A stretch of 64,000 bases of DNA from an uncultured Bradyrhizobium sp. GTDB lineage: Bacteria > Pseudomonadota > Alphaproteobacteria > Rhizobiales > Xanthobacteraceae. The DNA is taken from assembly GCF_936928535.1 (NCBI RefSeq), contig NZ_CAKZHY010000122.1, positions 1-64,000 on the forward strand. Direction: 5' to 3'. How positions within the stretch are numbered: the first letter of the stretch is position 1; each line of letters begins with the position of its first letter. Under the pieces are notes generated by a model. It worked only from the letters and a program-made list of their open reading frames with translations, made no database searches and was not told the DNA's origin. Shown piece by piece: positions 1-8,123 of the stretch. The translations under genes were made by a program, and so were the position numbers.

Positions 1-2
1 AG

Positions 3-425
3 TTCGGCGCGCTGCGGGTGAAGACCGATGCCTGTTACACGCGGCCCGCGACCGAAGCCGCCAACACCGACGCGTTCGTCGAGGTCGACGAGATCACCTT
101 GCAGGGCGAGGTGAAGCGGATCTTCTCCGGCTGGATGTTTGCTGCAAGCCCCGGCCTGCACGGCGTCGAGCATCCGATCTACGACATCTGGCTGACCGAT
201 TGCAAAGAGCCACAGCAGACCATTGCGACGGCGGCACCCGATCCCGCGACCAAGCCGGCTCCGCCGCCGCCGCCTCCGGCGCAGAAGAGGGCCGCGCCGA
301 AGCAGGCCGTGCAGCGTGCGCCGCAGCCCCTGCCGCCACCACAGCAGCCGCAGGCGGCCCCGCCGCCACCTCCGCCGCCGGAGCAGCGGCCGGGCCTGTT
401 CGGTATCCCAGGGTTTGGCCGCTAG
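3..425 (+). CDS. DUF2155 domain protein, 3' part (5' end outside window)
   Basis: The reading frame is open from the window edge, so the start lies upstream. The first visible residues, FGALRVKTDACYTRP, followed by TDAFVEV and IFSGWMFAASPGL, are typical of DUF2155, a small exported alphaproteobacterial domain of unknown function. After about residue 65 the chain becomes Pro/Ala/Gln-rich with runs of six to eight prolines, and it ends in GLFGIPGFGR. DUF2155 proteins usually carry a signal peptide, but that part is not in the window. aat lies just downstream in the opposite orientation. Function unknown; the family call is by motif recall. Confidence 0.8.
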   Translation, partial: FGALRVKTDACYTRPATEAANTDAFVEVDEITLQGEVKRIFSGWMFAASPGLHGVEHPIYDIWLTDCKEPQQTIATAAPDPATKPAPPPPPPAQKRAAPKQAVQRAPQPLPPPQQPQAAPPPPPPPEQRPGLFGIPGFGR

Positions 426-463
426 GCCAAATCCCCCAGGGTTTGGCAGCCGGTAAGGCTGAT

Positions 464-1144
464 CTATTGGCGCGAGGCGATGATCTCGAGCGCGCGTGCA
501 CCCGGAATCGCTTCGCCTTTGGAGAGCCGCAGGAAATCTCCGGGCTCGCCGGCGAGCGCCTTGTCGAGCAGCGCGGTGTAGCGCCGCCGCGAGATTTCGG
601 ACGCACCGAAGCTCTTGAGATGCTCGGTGACGTATTGCGTGTCGAGCAATTCAAAGCCGCCATGGATGAGGCGCGCGACCAGATGCACCAGCGCTACCTT
701 GGAGGCATCGCGCGCGGTGTGGAACATGCTCTCGCCGAAGAAGGCGCGCCCCAGGCTCACGCCATAGAGACCGCCGACGAGGTCGTCACCCTGCCAGGCC
801 TCGACGCTGTGACAATGGCCGAGCTCGTAGAGGCCGCCATAGAGGTCGCGGATGCGCTTGTTGATCCAGGTGTCCTCGCGCCCCGCTTGCGGCGCCGCGC
901 AGCCGGCGATGGTCGCCTTGAACGCGGTGTTCACGGTGACGCGAAACGCATCCGAGCGCACCGTGCGCGCCAGCCGCGAGGCGACGCGAAAGCCGTCGAG
1001 CGGGATCACGCCGCGCATTTCCGGCTCGACCCAGAACAGGGTCGGGTCGTCAGCGCTCTCGGCCATCGGAAAGATGCCGCAGGCATAGGCGCGCAGCAGC
1101 ACGGCCGGCGTGATTTCAGACGAGGCGGAGTCGCGCGAAGTCAT
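464..1144 (-). CDS. aat: leucyl/phenylalanyl-tRNA--protein transferase
   Basis: This 226-residue cytoplasmic enzyme transfers Leu or Phe from charged tRNA to proteins with N-terminal Arg or Lys, marking them for ClpS/ClpAP degradation. Family landmarks are GIFPMAE near residue 25, FWVEPEMRGVIPL near 38-50, GGLYGVSLGRAFFGESMF in the middle, and FELLDTQYVTEHLKSFGA in the C-terminal half. Length matches the family (about 200-235). The start MTSRDSASSEITP is the first Met of the frame and sits a few residues ahead of the conserved LLRAYACGIFP. It converges on the DUF2155 gene. Confidence 0.95.
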   Translation of the reverse strand: MTSRDSASSEITPAVLLRAYACGIFPMAESADDPTLFWVEPEMRGVIPLDGFRVASRLARTVRSDAFRVTVNTAFKATIAGCAAPQAGREDTWINKRIRDLYGGLYELGHCHSVEAWQGDDLVGGLYGVSLGRAFFGESMFHTARDASKVALVHLVARLIHGGFELLDTQYVTEHLKSFGASEISRRRYTALLDKALAGEPGDFLRLSKGEAIPGARALEIIASRQ

Positions 1145-1203
1145 GATCGCGACAATAGCAGGATCGCGCCGCTGGTGCGATGGGTGCGAACGAGCGGCGC
1201 GGA

Positions 1204-2310
1204 TCAGCCCGCTGCGGCGCTGTTCGTCTTGTCTACGACGGCGGGGGTGCGCTGGAACCGCAGGTAGATGCGGGTTCCGGAATGGTTGGGATCGCGCTCG
1301 ACGGTGGCATCGAGCTTGGAGGCCATGGCCGCGACGATGCGCTGGCCCATGCCGGTGGAGCGCGGATCGGCCTTGACGTTGTCGCCGACGCCGTCGTCGG
1401 TGATCGACAGCAAGAGGTTCTCGCCCTGCGAGCTCAGCTCGACGTGAATGGGCCCGGCGCCATCAGGATAGGCGTATTTCACCGCGTTCATCACCAGCTC
1501 GTTGACGATGATGCCGACGGCGACGGCGCGGTCGGGGTCGATCTCGATCGGCTCGGCCTTCACGGTCAGGCGCGACATCCGGTTACCTTCGGCGGAGCGG
1601 CGGAGGTCCTCGAGCAGGGAATCCAGATACTGGTTGAGCATCACGCTCTTCAGATCCTGCGAGGTATAGAGGCGGCGATGCACCTGGGCGACCGCGGCGA
1701 CGCGGCCCATCGCGTTCGTGAGCGCGGCCTTGACCTCGTCCTGCGCGGCCGAGCTCGCCTGAAGATGCAGCAGCGACGCGATGATCTGGAGCGAATTGCC
1801 GACGCGGTGATTGACCTCGCGCAATAGCAGCTCGCGTTCGGCGGCGAGCGCCGCGTAACGGTCGCGCGAGGCGTGGATCTCGGCCTCGGCTTCCTCACGC
1901 GCGCGCTGCAATTCGGCCTGGCGCAGCGCGCCGTCGGCCGCGACATGCAGCAGCGGGATGAAGTCGCCCTTGACGTCCTTGACCAGGTAGTCGGCCGCGC
2001 CTGCTTTCAGCGCGGTGACGGCGATGCTGGAATCCTGCGAGGCCGTGACGAAGACCACGGGCGGAGCGTCCGGGATCGCCATGATCTGCTCGAGCGTCTC
2101 GAGCCCGTCCAGACCCGGCATGTACTGGTCGAGCGCCACGACATCGATGCAGCCCTGAAGGCCGGCGCTGCGGATGCGCTCGAGCCCTTCCTCGCCGCTC
2201 GCGGCATGGATGACCTTGTAGCCGCGCCGCGTCAGGCCGCGATCGACCAGGCGCGCCAGCGCGTCGTCGTCATCGATGTAGAGCAATGTTGGCGTGCGCT
2301 GCTGGTTCAT
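1204..2310 (-). CDS. receiver domain-HisKA_2 sensor histidine kinase
   Basis: This 368-residue soluble protein has an N-terminal receiver domain (acidic pocket DDDD near 13-16, phosphoacceptor Asp61 in VALDQYMPG, conserved Lys111) joined by a coiled linker (about 128-160) to a HisKA_2 dimerisation domain with the EVNHRVGNSLQ motif (His168) and an HATPase_c domain (N box NELVMNAVKYAYP, then DDGVG). The receiver-before-kinase order suggests the kinase is switched by phosphorylation of its own receiver. Its start overlaps the stop of the upstream response regulator by 4 bp, so it is the last gene of a three-gene operon (kinase, regulator, receiver-kinase). HisKA_2 kinases often feed the alphaproteobacterial general stress pathway; no partner for that is visible here, so that link is inference. 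Confidence 0.9.
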   Translation of the reverse strand: MNQQRTPTLLYIDDDDALARLVDRGLTRRGYKVIHAASGEEGLERIRSAGLQGCIDVVALDQYMPGLDGLETLEQIMAIPDAPPVVFVTASQDSSIAVTALKAGAADYLVKDVKGDFIPLLHVAADGALRQAELQRAREEAEAEIHASRDRYAALAAERELLLREVNHRVGNSLQIIASLLHLQASSAAQDEVKAALTNAMGRVAAVAQVHRRLYTSQDLKSVMLNQYLDSLLEDLRRSAEGNRMSRLTVKAEPIEIDPDRAVAVGIIVNELVMNAVKYAYPDGAGPIHVELSSQGENLLLSITDDGVGDNVKADPRSTGMGQRIVAAMASKLDATVERDPNHSGTRIYLRFQRTPAVVDKTNSAAAG

Positions 2311-2747
2311 GGGGCGGCGGGCGGGACCTGGATGACCGAGAAGAACAAGCCGAGCTGCCTTATGGCATTGGCGAAATTCTCGTAGTTGACGGGTTTGGTG
2401 ATGTAGACGTTGCAGCCGAGCTCGTAGCAGCGCTTGATCTCCTGGCTGTCGTCGGTGGTCGTGAGCACCACCACGGGGGAGGCCTTGAGATATTTGTTTT
2501 CCTTGATCTGCTTCAGGATATCGATGCCGCTCATGTCGGGCAGGTTGAGGTCGAGCAGAACCAGCAGCGCGTTGCCCTTCTGGGCAAGCCCGGTGCCGTC
2601 GGGGCCGAACAGATGCTTGATCGCCGAGGTGCCGTTGGTGAAGGAGACGATCTCGTTGTTGACGCCGGAGCGGCGGATATTGCGCTCGATCAGCCTGGCG
2701 TGGCCCTCGTCGTCCTCGATCATGATGATGGTGACGGGCAATGTCAT
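2307..2747 (-). CDS. single-domain response regulator (Rcp1-like)
   Basis: This 146-residue stand-alone receiver has the acidic pair EDD at 11-13, phosphoacceptor Asp66 in VLLDLNLPDMSG, and Lys118 in ITKPVNYENF. There is no output domain. The sequence resembles the Rcp1 type that works with phytochrome-like or CHASE3 kinases. Both ends overlap neighbours by 4 bp (ATGA), implying translational coupling with the CHASE3 kinase upstream and the receiver-HisKA_2 kinase downstream. It may shuttle phosphate between the two kinases. That role is inferred from gene order only. Confidence 0.92.
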   Translation of the reverse strand: MTLPVTIIMIEDDEGHARLIERNIRRSGVNNEIVSFTNGTSAIKHLFGPDGTGLAQKGNALLVLLDLNLPDMSGIDILKQIKENKYLKASPVVVLTTTDDSQEIKRCYELGCNVYITKPVNYENFANAIRQLGLFFSVIQVPPAAP

Positions 2748-4261
2748 CGGTCAGCGTTCCGGTTGCTGGCGTTCCAATTGATGGGCAGCGTGATTGTAAA
2801 CGTGCTGCCCGCGTTCAGTTCAGACGATACCGACATGGTGCCCCCAAGGCGGCGCACAAGTGCACGTACATGGGCAAGACCGATGCCCTGACCGGGCTTG
2901 TCCTGGGTTCCAGCACGTCGGAACAGGTCGAAAATCCGCTGATGATCCCTAGAGTCGATGCCGCGGCCGTTATCGCTGATTTCGAAGATAGCGTAGCCTA
3001 GCTTGGTGCGCCCGCGAATTCTGATCTCGCCGGGAACCCCGTTCTTGAGGTACTTGATCGCGTTATCGATCAGATTGGAGAAAATCTGCTCCAGCGCAAG
3101 GCGGTCACTGACAATATTCGGCAACGGCTCGATGTGGATCTCGGCCTGCGCCTCGGCCGCCTGGTGCGCCAGCGAGGAGACGATGGCCTCGATGAAATCA
3201 CGGGTGTCGATCCGCTCCGGCTGAAACTCGCGCCGGCCCTCGCGGGTGAGGTTGAGGATGGCCGAGATCAGCCGGTCCATCCGGGCGATCGAGGATTTGA
3301 TGAATCCGAGGGCCTCGGAAAAATCCGCCGACATCTGCTTGTCGGCGTCTTTGAGCGGAATCTCCGCGACATCGACGGGCGGGCCGCCTGCCGGCACGCC
3401 CGTGAGCCCTCCGATCCGTCGGAAGATGTCCTTGCCCAATTCCTCGAGCTCGCTGGTGAAGCCCATGATGTTGACCAGCGGCGAGCGCAGGTCGTGGCTG
3501 ACGATATAGGCAAAGCGCTGGATCTCATCGTTGGCTTCACGCAGGTCTCCCGTGCGCTCGTCGACGATGGCCTCCAGATTGACGTTGGCATCGCGCAGCC
3601 GTGCCTCGGCGTCGTCGCGCGCCTGGGCCGAGCGCCGCACCAGCCAGATCGAGATCGCCGCCAGCAGCACGACCAAGCCCGAGCCGATTCCGGTCATCGA
3701 CGCGGCGAATGTCTGGCTGCGGTCGGCATTCGTTGTGCGGAGCCGGAACAAGCGTTCCTCCTCCTGGATCATTGCGCCCGCGACGCTGCTGATGAGGGAG
3801 GTGGTATCGACCGCGGCGGCCTCACGGACGAGCGCGGCGGCCTTGTCGACCTGCCCCTGCCGAACATAGACCATTTCCTGCGAGAACTGGGCTAGCCGGG
3901 TCTCAATGGCCGCGCTCAGCTTTTCGATGCTCTCACGCTGCGCCGGATTGTCGCCGGTCAGGCGCGTAATCCTGTCAAGTGCGGGCACGATCGCGGCGAC
4001 GGCCTTATCGTGATCGGCCTTGAAGTTCGGCTCCTGCGTCAGGAGGTAGCCGCGCGCGCCGCTCTCGGCGCGCCGGATCTCGAGCAGCAGCGTGTTGAGC
4101 TGGTTCTCGACCTCAAGGGTGTGAACGACCCATTTGTTGTCGTCGCGCGCCTTGTTGACGAGATAGACGGAGCCGGCACTGATCACGGTCAGCACCAGAA
4201 GCCCCGCCGAGAACAGCAGGATTTGCCAGACTGCGCGCCGTCGCCGCCCCTCGGCCGTCAA
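2744..4261 (-). CDS. membrane sensor histidine kinase with CHASE3 domain
   Basis: This is a 505-residue inner-membrane kinase. TM1 is at about 14-36, followed by a periplasmic helical CHASE3 domain (about 38-190, with RRAESGARGYLLTQ near 63-76) and TM2 at about 191-208. A coiled linker leads to a HisKA domain with phosphoacceptor His256 in VSHDLRSPLVNI, then HATPase_c with NLIDNAIKYL, ISDNGRGID and GIGLAHVRALV. It is the first gene of the three-gene operon and probably supplies the membrane input. The ligand is unknown. The chosen start, MTAEGRRRR, places a basic segment just before TM1. Confidence 0.92.
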   Translation of the reverse strand: MTAEGRRRRAVWQILLFSAGLLVLTVISAGSVYLVNKARDDNKWVVHTLEVENQLNTLLLEIRRAESGARGYLLTQEPNFKADHDKAVAAIVPALDRITRLTGDNPAQRESIEKLSAAIETRLAQFSQEMVYVRQGQVDKAAALVREAAAVDTTSLISSVAGAMIQEEERLFRLRTTNADRSQTFAASMTGIGSGLVVLLAAISIWLVRRSAQARDDAEARLRDANVNLEAIVDERTGDLREANDEIQRFAYIVSHDLRSPLVNIMGFTSELEELGKDIFRRIGGLTGVPAGGPPVDVAEIPLKDADKQMSADFSEALGFIKSSIARMDRLISAILNLTREGRREFQPERIDTRDFIEAIVSSLAHQAAEAQAEIHIEPLPNIVSDRLALEQIFSNLIDNAIKYLKNGVPGEIRIRGRTKLGYAIFEISDNGRGIDSRDHQRIFDLFRRAGTQDKPGQGIGLAHVRALVRRLGGTMSVSSELNAGSTFTITLPINWNASNRNADR

Positions 4262-4363
4262 GACGGCCTCGCTTGATCAAATTGGGTAGTCAAAACGCCC
4301 CCTCGGAACTGTCCCCACCGTCCAGAACGCGATTGGGGCCAAAGGGTTCCATGGAAGGGGCGG

Positions 4364-5722
4364 TTATTTCGCCGATGGTTCCGTCTTGCCTGCGAGGTAC
4401 TGTTCCAGCCAGTGGATATGGTAGTCGCCGTTGATGATGTCGTCCTGGCGGACCAGGTCGCGGAACAGCGGCAGCGTGGTCTCGATACCCTCGACCACCA
4501 TCTCGTCCAGCGCGCGGCGCAAGCGCATCAGGCATTCGGCGCGGGTCTTACCGTGGACGATCAGCTTGCCCACCAGCGAGTCGTAATAGGGCGGGATTTG
4601 ATACCCCTGATAGACCGCGGAATCGATGCGCACGCCGAGCCCGCCGGGCGGGTGGTATTGCGTGATACGGCCCGGTGAGGGACGGAAGGTCTCCGGGTTC
4701 TCCGCATTGATGCGGCACTCGATGGCATGGCCGATGATCTGGATCTCGCTCTGCTTGGCCGGCAGATCGCCGCCCGCGGCGATGCGAATCTGCTCCAGCA
4801 CGAGATCGATGTCGGTGATGCTTTCGGTAACGGGATGCTCGACCTGGATGCGTGTGTTCATCTCGATGAAGTAGAACTCGCCGTCCTCGTAGAGGAACTC
4901 GATGGTGCCGACGCCGAGATATTTCATCTCGCGCATCGCCTTGGCGCACGTCTCGCCGATCTTGGCGCGGGCGGCGGCGGCCAGCACGGGCGAGGGGCCT
5001 TCCTCCCAGACCTTCTGGTGGCGGCGCTGCAGCGAGCAGTCGCGCTCGCCGAGATGGATCGCGCCGCCGCGGCCGTCGCCAAGGATCTGGATCTCGATGT
5101 GACGCGGCTTCTGGAGGTATTTTTCCAGGTAGACGGAGGCGTCGCCGAAAGCGGATTTCGCCTCGTTGGCCGCCGTCGACAGCGCGATCTGGAGATCAGC
5201 CTCGCTCTGCGCGACCTTCATGCCACGGCCACCGCCGCCCGCGGCCGCCTTCACCAGCACGGGAAAACCGATCTTCCTGGCGATTGACATCGCGTCGTCG
5301 GCGGGACCGACCGCACCGTCCGAGCCGGGCACCACGGGGATGCCAAGCCGCTTTGCGGTCTTCTTGGCCTCGATCTTGTCGCCCATCAGGCGGATGTGCT
5401 CGGCCTTGGGGCCGATGAATTGCAGATTGTGCTCGGACAGGATTTCGGCGAAGCGCGCGTTCTCCGACAGGAAGCCGTAACCGGGATGCACGGCGTCCGC
5501 GCCCGTGATCTCGCAGGCCGCGAGCAGCGCGGGAATGTTGAGATAGCTGTCCTTGGAGGGGGGCGGCCCGATGCAGACGCTCTCGTCCGACAGGCGCACA
5601 TGCATGGCATCGGCGTCGGCGGTGGAGTGTACGGCGACGGTTGCGATCCCGAGCTCCTTGCAGGCGCGCAGGATGCGAAGGGCGATCTCGCCGCGATTGG
5701 CTATGAGGATCTTGTCGAACAT
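4364..5722 (-). CDS. accC: acetyl-CoA carboxylase, biotin carboxylase subunit
   Basis: This 452-residue enzyme carboxylates biotin on AccB using ATP and bicarbonate, the first half-reaction of malonyl-CoA synthesis. It begins MFDKILIANRGEIALRILRA, has the ATP-grasp glycine loop AAAGGGGRGMKVAQ, the metal/active-site segment FYFIEMNTRIQVEHPVTE, and ends with the biotin carboxylase C-terminal domain. Length is standard (about 449-455). It is third in the aroQ-accB-accC cluster, separated from accB by an 82-bp gap filled by an unusual repeat. Confidence 0.98.
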   Translation of the reverse strand: MFDKILIANRGEIALRILRACKELGIATVAVHSTADADAMHVRLSDESVCIGPPPSKDSYLNIPALLAACEITGADAVHPGYGFLSENARFAEILSEHNLQFIGPKAEHIRLMGDKIEAKKTAKRLGIPVVPGSDGAVGPADDAMSIARKIGFPVLVKAAAGGGGRGMKVAQSEADLQIALSTAANEAKSAFGDASVYLEKYLQKPRHIEIQILGDGRGGAIHLGERDCSLQRRHQKVWEEGPSPVLAAAARAKIGETCAKAMREMKYLGVGTIEFLYEDGEFYFIEMNTRIQVEHPVTESITDIDLVLEQIRIAAGGDLPAKQSEIQIIGHAIECRINAENPETFRPSPGRITQYHPPGGLGVRIDSAVYQGYQIPPYYDSLVGKLIVHGKTRAECLMRLRRALDEMVVEGIETTLPLFRDLVRQDDIINGDYHIHWLEQYLAGKTEPSAK

Positions 5723-5733
5723 GTTGTCCTGCA

Positions 5734-5804
5734 GCGAATGGCGAGTGGCGAATGGCGAGTAGGGAAGGCTGACGCCATTCGCTATTCGCTATTCCCCATT
5801 CGCG
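5734..5804. repeat. tandem/inverted ATTCGC-type repeat between accB and accC
   Basis: The accB-accC gap holds GCGAATGGCGAGT twice in tandem on the left (5734-5762) and the inverted counterpart built from CCATTCGCTATTCGCTATT units on the right (5772-5804). The two halves can pair into a long hairpin in the accBC transcript. Similar ATTCGC/GCGAAT repeats are scattered in Bradyrhizobium genomes from memory; the copy number was not checked. Confidence 0.75.
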
Positions 5805-6296
5805 TTATTCTATGATCACCAGCGGCTCGCCGAATTCGACCGGCTGGCCGTCTTCGACCAGGACCTGGGTCACGGTGCCCGACCGGGTCGAGGGGATCTG
5901 GTTCATGGTCTTCATCGCCTCGATGATCAGCAAGGTCTGGCCGACCGAGACCTTGGAGCCGACCTCGACGAACGGCTTGGCGCCGGGCTCCGGCGCCCAA
6001 TAGGCGGTGCCGACCATCGGCGAGGTCACGGCGCCGGGATGCTTGGACATGTCAGCGGCGGTAGCCGCGGGTGCGGCGGCAGGTGCCGCGGCATATGCGG
6101 GAGCGGCGGCCGCAACCGGCATCGGCATGGTCGCGGCGACGCTGATGTTGCGGGCGACGCGCAGGCGCAGGCCGGCACGCTCGATTTCGATCTCGGTGAG
6201 GCTGGTCTCGTCGAGCAGCAGAGCGAGCTCGCGGACGAGCGCGGAATCGTCACTGGAAAACTTTGCGGCTGCTTTGTCGTCTGGCTGGCGCGCCAT
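5805..6296 (-). CDS. accB: biotin carboxyl carrier protein of acetyl-CoA carboxylase
   Basis: This is a 163-residue carrier from the start MARQPDDKAAAKF. An upstream in-frame start would run over the end of aroQ and add a low-complexity leader, so 6296 is preferred. An N-terminal helical part is followed by an Ala/Pro-rich linker (about 55-80) and the C-terminal biotinyl domain with the biotinylation site EAMKTMN (Lys129). It carries biotin between AccC and the carboxyltransferase. aroQ lies upstream and accC downstream, probably one transcript. Confidence 0.96.
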   Translation of the reverse strand: MARQPDDKAAAKFSSDDSALVRELALLLDETSLTEIEIERAGLRLRVARNISVAATMPMPVAAAAPAYAAAPAAAPAATAADMSKHPGAVTSPMVGTAYWAPEPGAKPFVEVGSKVSVGQTLLIIEAMKTMNQIPSTRSGTVTQVLVEDGQPVEFGEPLVIIE

Positions 6297-6333
6297 GTTC
6301 TTTGATCCGAATGTTCTGGGTGAAGAGGGAGCG

Positions 6334-6801
6334 TCAGGCTTTGGGCTTGATGCCGATCTTGGCGGCAAGGCCCTGGATGGCGAGGCGGTAGCCCTCGATG
6401 CCGAAGCCGCAGAGCGAGGCGAAGGCCGCGCGCGCGGTGTAGGAGTGGTGACGGAAACTCTCGCGGGCGTGGATGTTGGTCACGTGCACTTCGACCGTCG
6501 GGATCTGCACCGCGAGCAGCGCGTCGTGCAGTGCGATCGAGGTGTGCGAATAGCCGCCGGCGTTGATGATGATGCCCTTCATCTTGCGCGCATGGGCCTC
6601 GTGGATGAAGTCGATCAGCTCGCCCTCGCGGTTGGACTGCCGGCAGTCGGCCTTCAGCCCGAAGCTCGCCGCGGTCTCCCGGCACAGTTTCTCGACGTCG
6701 GCCAGCGTGGCGTGGCCATACTTCTCCGGCTCCCGCGTCCCCAACATGTTGAGGTTGGGCCCGTTGAGTACGAGGATCGTGTCGGTTGCTGGTTCGGTCA
6801 T
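6334..6801 (-). CDS. aroQ: 3-dehydroquinate dehydratase, type II
   Basis: This 155-residue enzyme of the shikimate pathway converts 3-dehydroquinate to 3-dehydroshikimate as a dodecamer. Signature elements are LVLNGPNLNMLGTREPEKYG at the N-terminus (catalytic Tyr in the last motif), NAGGYSHTSIALHDAL, VEVHVTNIHARESFRHHS (catalytic His) and GYRLAIQGLA. Length is normal (about 145-155). It is first in an operon with accB and accC, an arrangement conserved in many alphaproteobacteria. Confidence 0.97.
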   Translation of the reverse strand: MTEPATDTILVLNGPNLNMLGTREPEKYGHATLADVEKLCRETAASFGLKADCRQSNREGELIDFIHEAHARKMKGIIINAGGYSHTSIALHDALLAVQIPTVEVHVTNIHARESFRHHSYTARAAFASLCGFGIEGYRLAIQGLAAKIGIKPKA

Positions 6802-6963
6802 TCCTGTCCCGGCGAGGTGTTTCGGCGTGGCGGGGTTATAGGTAACAAAGTGACCCAGGGGAAGCCTCGAAGGGCCTCCCTGCCAGGTTCAGGCACCTCA
6901 TCCGGCGTGCAAAAACCTGTGCGGAAACTACGGAAATTGCTTGTTAACCAGTCCTAATCATGG

Positions 6964-6983
6964 CTGCCGGCCGCAGCCGGCAG
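6964..6983. other. GC-rich perfect hairpin
   Basis: CTGCCGGC pairs with GCCGGCAG around a CGCA loop. It lies in the 255-bp gap between aroQ and the DUF1236 gene. No T tract follows on either strand, so I call it only a stable hairpin. The aroQ promoter must also be in this gap but no convincing -35/-10 pair stands out. Confidence 0.5.
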
Positions 6984-6999
6984 GGCAGGCCACCCCATA

Positions 7000-7044
7000 C
7001 GCCAAGAGCCCCTGCCGATCGCTCGGCAAGGGCCCTTTCTGGCG
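7000..7044 (-). terminator. probable terminator of the DUF1236 gene
   Basis: This extended dyad sits 13 bp past the stop codon. CGCCA pairs with TGGCG on the outside, and AGAGCCCCTGCCGA pairs with TCGGCAAGGGCCCT around a TCGC loop, with a few mismatches. The T tract is poor, so termination efficiency is uncertain. Confidence 0.55.
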
Positions 7045-7056
7045 TCAGCGAGGCGA

Positions 7057-7896
7057 TCAGCCCTCGATGATGTAGACGATCTCGCGGGTCTGCGGACGGA
7101 CGATGATGTATTGGCCGTGCACGAAGATCACGTCATAGCCACGCCATTCCGGATAGATCTCGACGATCCGCGTCGGGAGCGGGTGGAAATGGACGGTCGC
7201 CGGGATCGTGGCGCCGACCGAGATGTTGAAGTTGACGTTGGTCGTCTCCTCGATCTTCTCGGACTTGATGGCCGACACGATCTGGGTCCGCTTCTCCGCG
7301 GGCGGCGCAGCGGTCGCCGAGGTGGCGGCGTTGCCGGTCGTGGTCTGCGACTTGCTGTCGGTCGTGGCCGGACGGTTTTCGGCATTGTTGCTCTTTGCCG
7401 CAGCACCGGCCTTGTTGTCCTCGGCCTTCATGTCCTTGGTGTTGGACTTGGTCGTCGAGTCCGAGGTCGTGGTCTTCGACTTGTCCTGCGCCGACTTTTC
7501 CTGCATCGACTTGTCCTGCGCGCTCTGGGCGTGCTCACCCTTCGCAGCGCCGGCCTTCTCGTCAGCCGCGTTCTTGTTCATCGCGCCGGACTTTTCCATG
7601 CTGCCGGATTTCTCGGCCGTGCCGGACTTCTCCATCGCACCGGACGATTTCTCTTCGCCTGACTTCATGGTGCTGGAGCCGCCAGCCTGACCGACAGTGC
7701 CCTTCTCATGGGCGGATTCCTTGCCCATCGAGCCGCGCTCGGCGGCGCCGCCCGACGACTGCGAGTGCTGCATCGGCTGAGCGCCGGCACCGCCGCCATT
7801 GTCGTTCTTCATCGTGCCTTGTGCGTTCGCCAGACCTGTGCCTGCGACGAGCGCGAGCGCGGCAACAGAGATCATAAAGCGGTTCGACATAGTCAT
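7057..7896 (-). CDS. exported DUF1236 protein with Lys/Ser/Glu-rich repeats
   Basis: This 279-residue exported protein has a signal peptide at 1-26 (hydrophobic ISVAALALVAGTGL, cleavage after ANA). A long low-complexity region (about 28-200) is rich in K, S, E, T, A and Q and contains repeated EKSG units (EKSGTAEKSGSMEKSGAM). The C-terminal DUF1236 domain follows, with VPATVHFHPLP-like and WRGYDVIFVHGQYIIVRP segments ending in IVYIIEG. DUF1236 has no known activity. The upstream GGAAC-N16-CGTT element suggests control by the EcfG general stress sigma factor. Another possible start is the Met at residue 3. The disordered, highly charged middle would suit a periplasmic stress protein, which is inference. 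Confidence 0.85.
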   Translation of the reverse strand: MTMSNRFMISVAALALVAGTGLANAQGTMKNDNGGGAGAQPMQHSQSSGGAAERGSMGKESAHEKGTVGQAGGSSTMKSGEEKSSGAMEKSGTAEKSGSMEKSGAMNKNAADEKAGAAKGEHAQSAQDKSMQEKSAQDKSKTTTSDSTTKSNTKDMKAEDNKAGAAAKSNNAENRPATTDSKSQTTTGNAATSATAAPPAEKRTQIVSAIKSEKIEETTNVNFNISVGATIPATVHFHPLPTRIVEIYPEWRGYDVIFVHGQYIIVRPQTREIVYIIEG

Positions 7897-7934
7897 CTCC
7901 TCACGTGTTTCTTTGCGTCATTGCCCGCGCCACC

Positions 7935-7959
7935 AACGGGAGGAGGTGTCACTTGTTCC
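7935..7959 (-). promoter_or_regulatory. candidate EcfG (general stress) promoter
   Basis: On the minus strand, GGAAC (7955-7959) is separated by exactly 16 bp from CGTT (7935-7938). This matches the EcfG/sigma-EcfG consensus of Bradyrhizobium and other rhizobia. The expected transcript start is about 30 nt ahead of the DUF1236 start codon, leaving room for the GAGGAG ribosome binding site. A second GGAAC...GTTCC palindrome (7960-7976) lies directly upstream. Confidence 0.6.
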
Positions 7960-8068
7960 GGAACATCTGCTGTTCCCCGGCATTTGTTTCCTAAACGCGC
8001 GATGAACATCCGCGCCGGATTCGCGCCAGACTCTTTGCGTCGAGATTTGTGCGGAGCCTTGGCCAACG

Positions 8069-8093
8069 AAAAAGGCCGGCTTTTCAGCCGGCC
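8069..8093 (-). terminator. rho-independent terminator of the dsbA-like gene
   Basis: On the minus strand a perfect 8-bp stem, GGCCGGCT/AGCCGGCC, with a GAAA tetraloop is followed by five T residues. It lies 31 bp downstream of the DsbA-family gene stop codon. Confidence 0.9.
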
Positions 8094-8123
8094 TCGTTGC
8101 ATGCGTGGGTTGTAGGCGCGCAA

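Noticed and set aside
200..1267. 355-codon plus-strand frame over aat
   Set aside because: Shadow of aat and the DUF2155 tail; no signal peptide or domain.
6930..6965. TTAACCAGTCCTAATCAT as a CtrA site near aroQ
   Set aside because: Spacing and second half differ from TTAA-N7-TTAA and it is not placed at a recognisable promoter.
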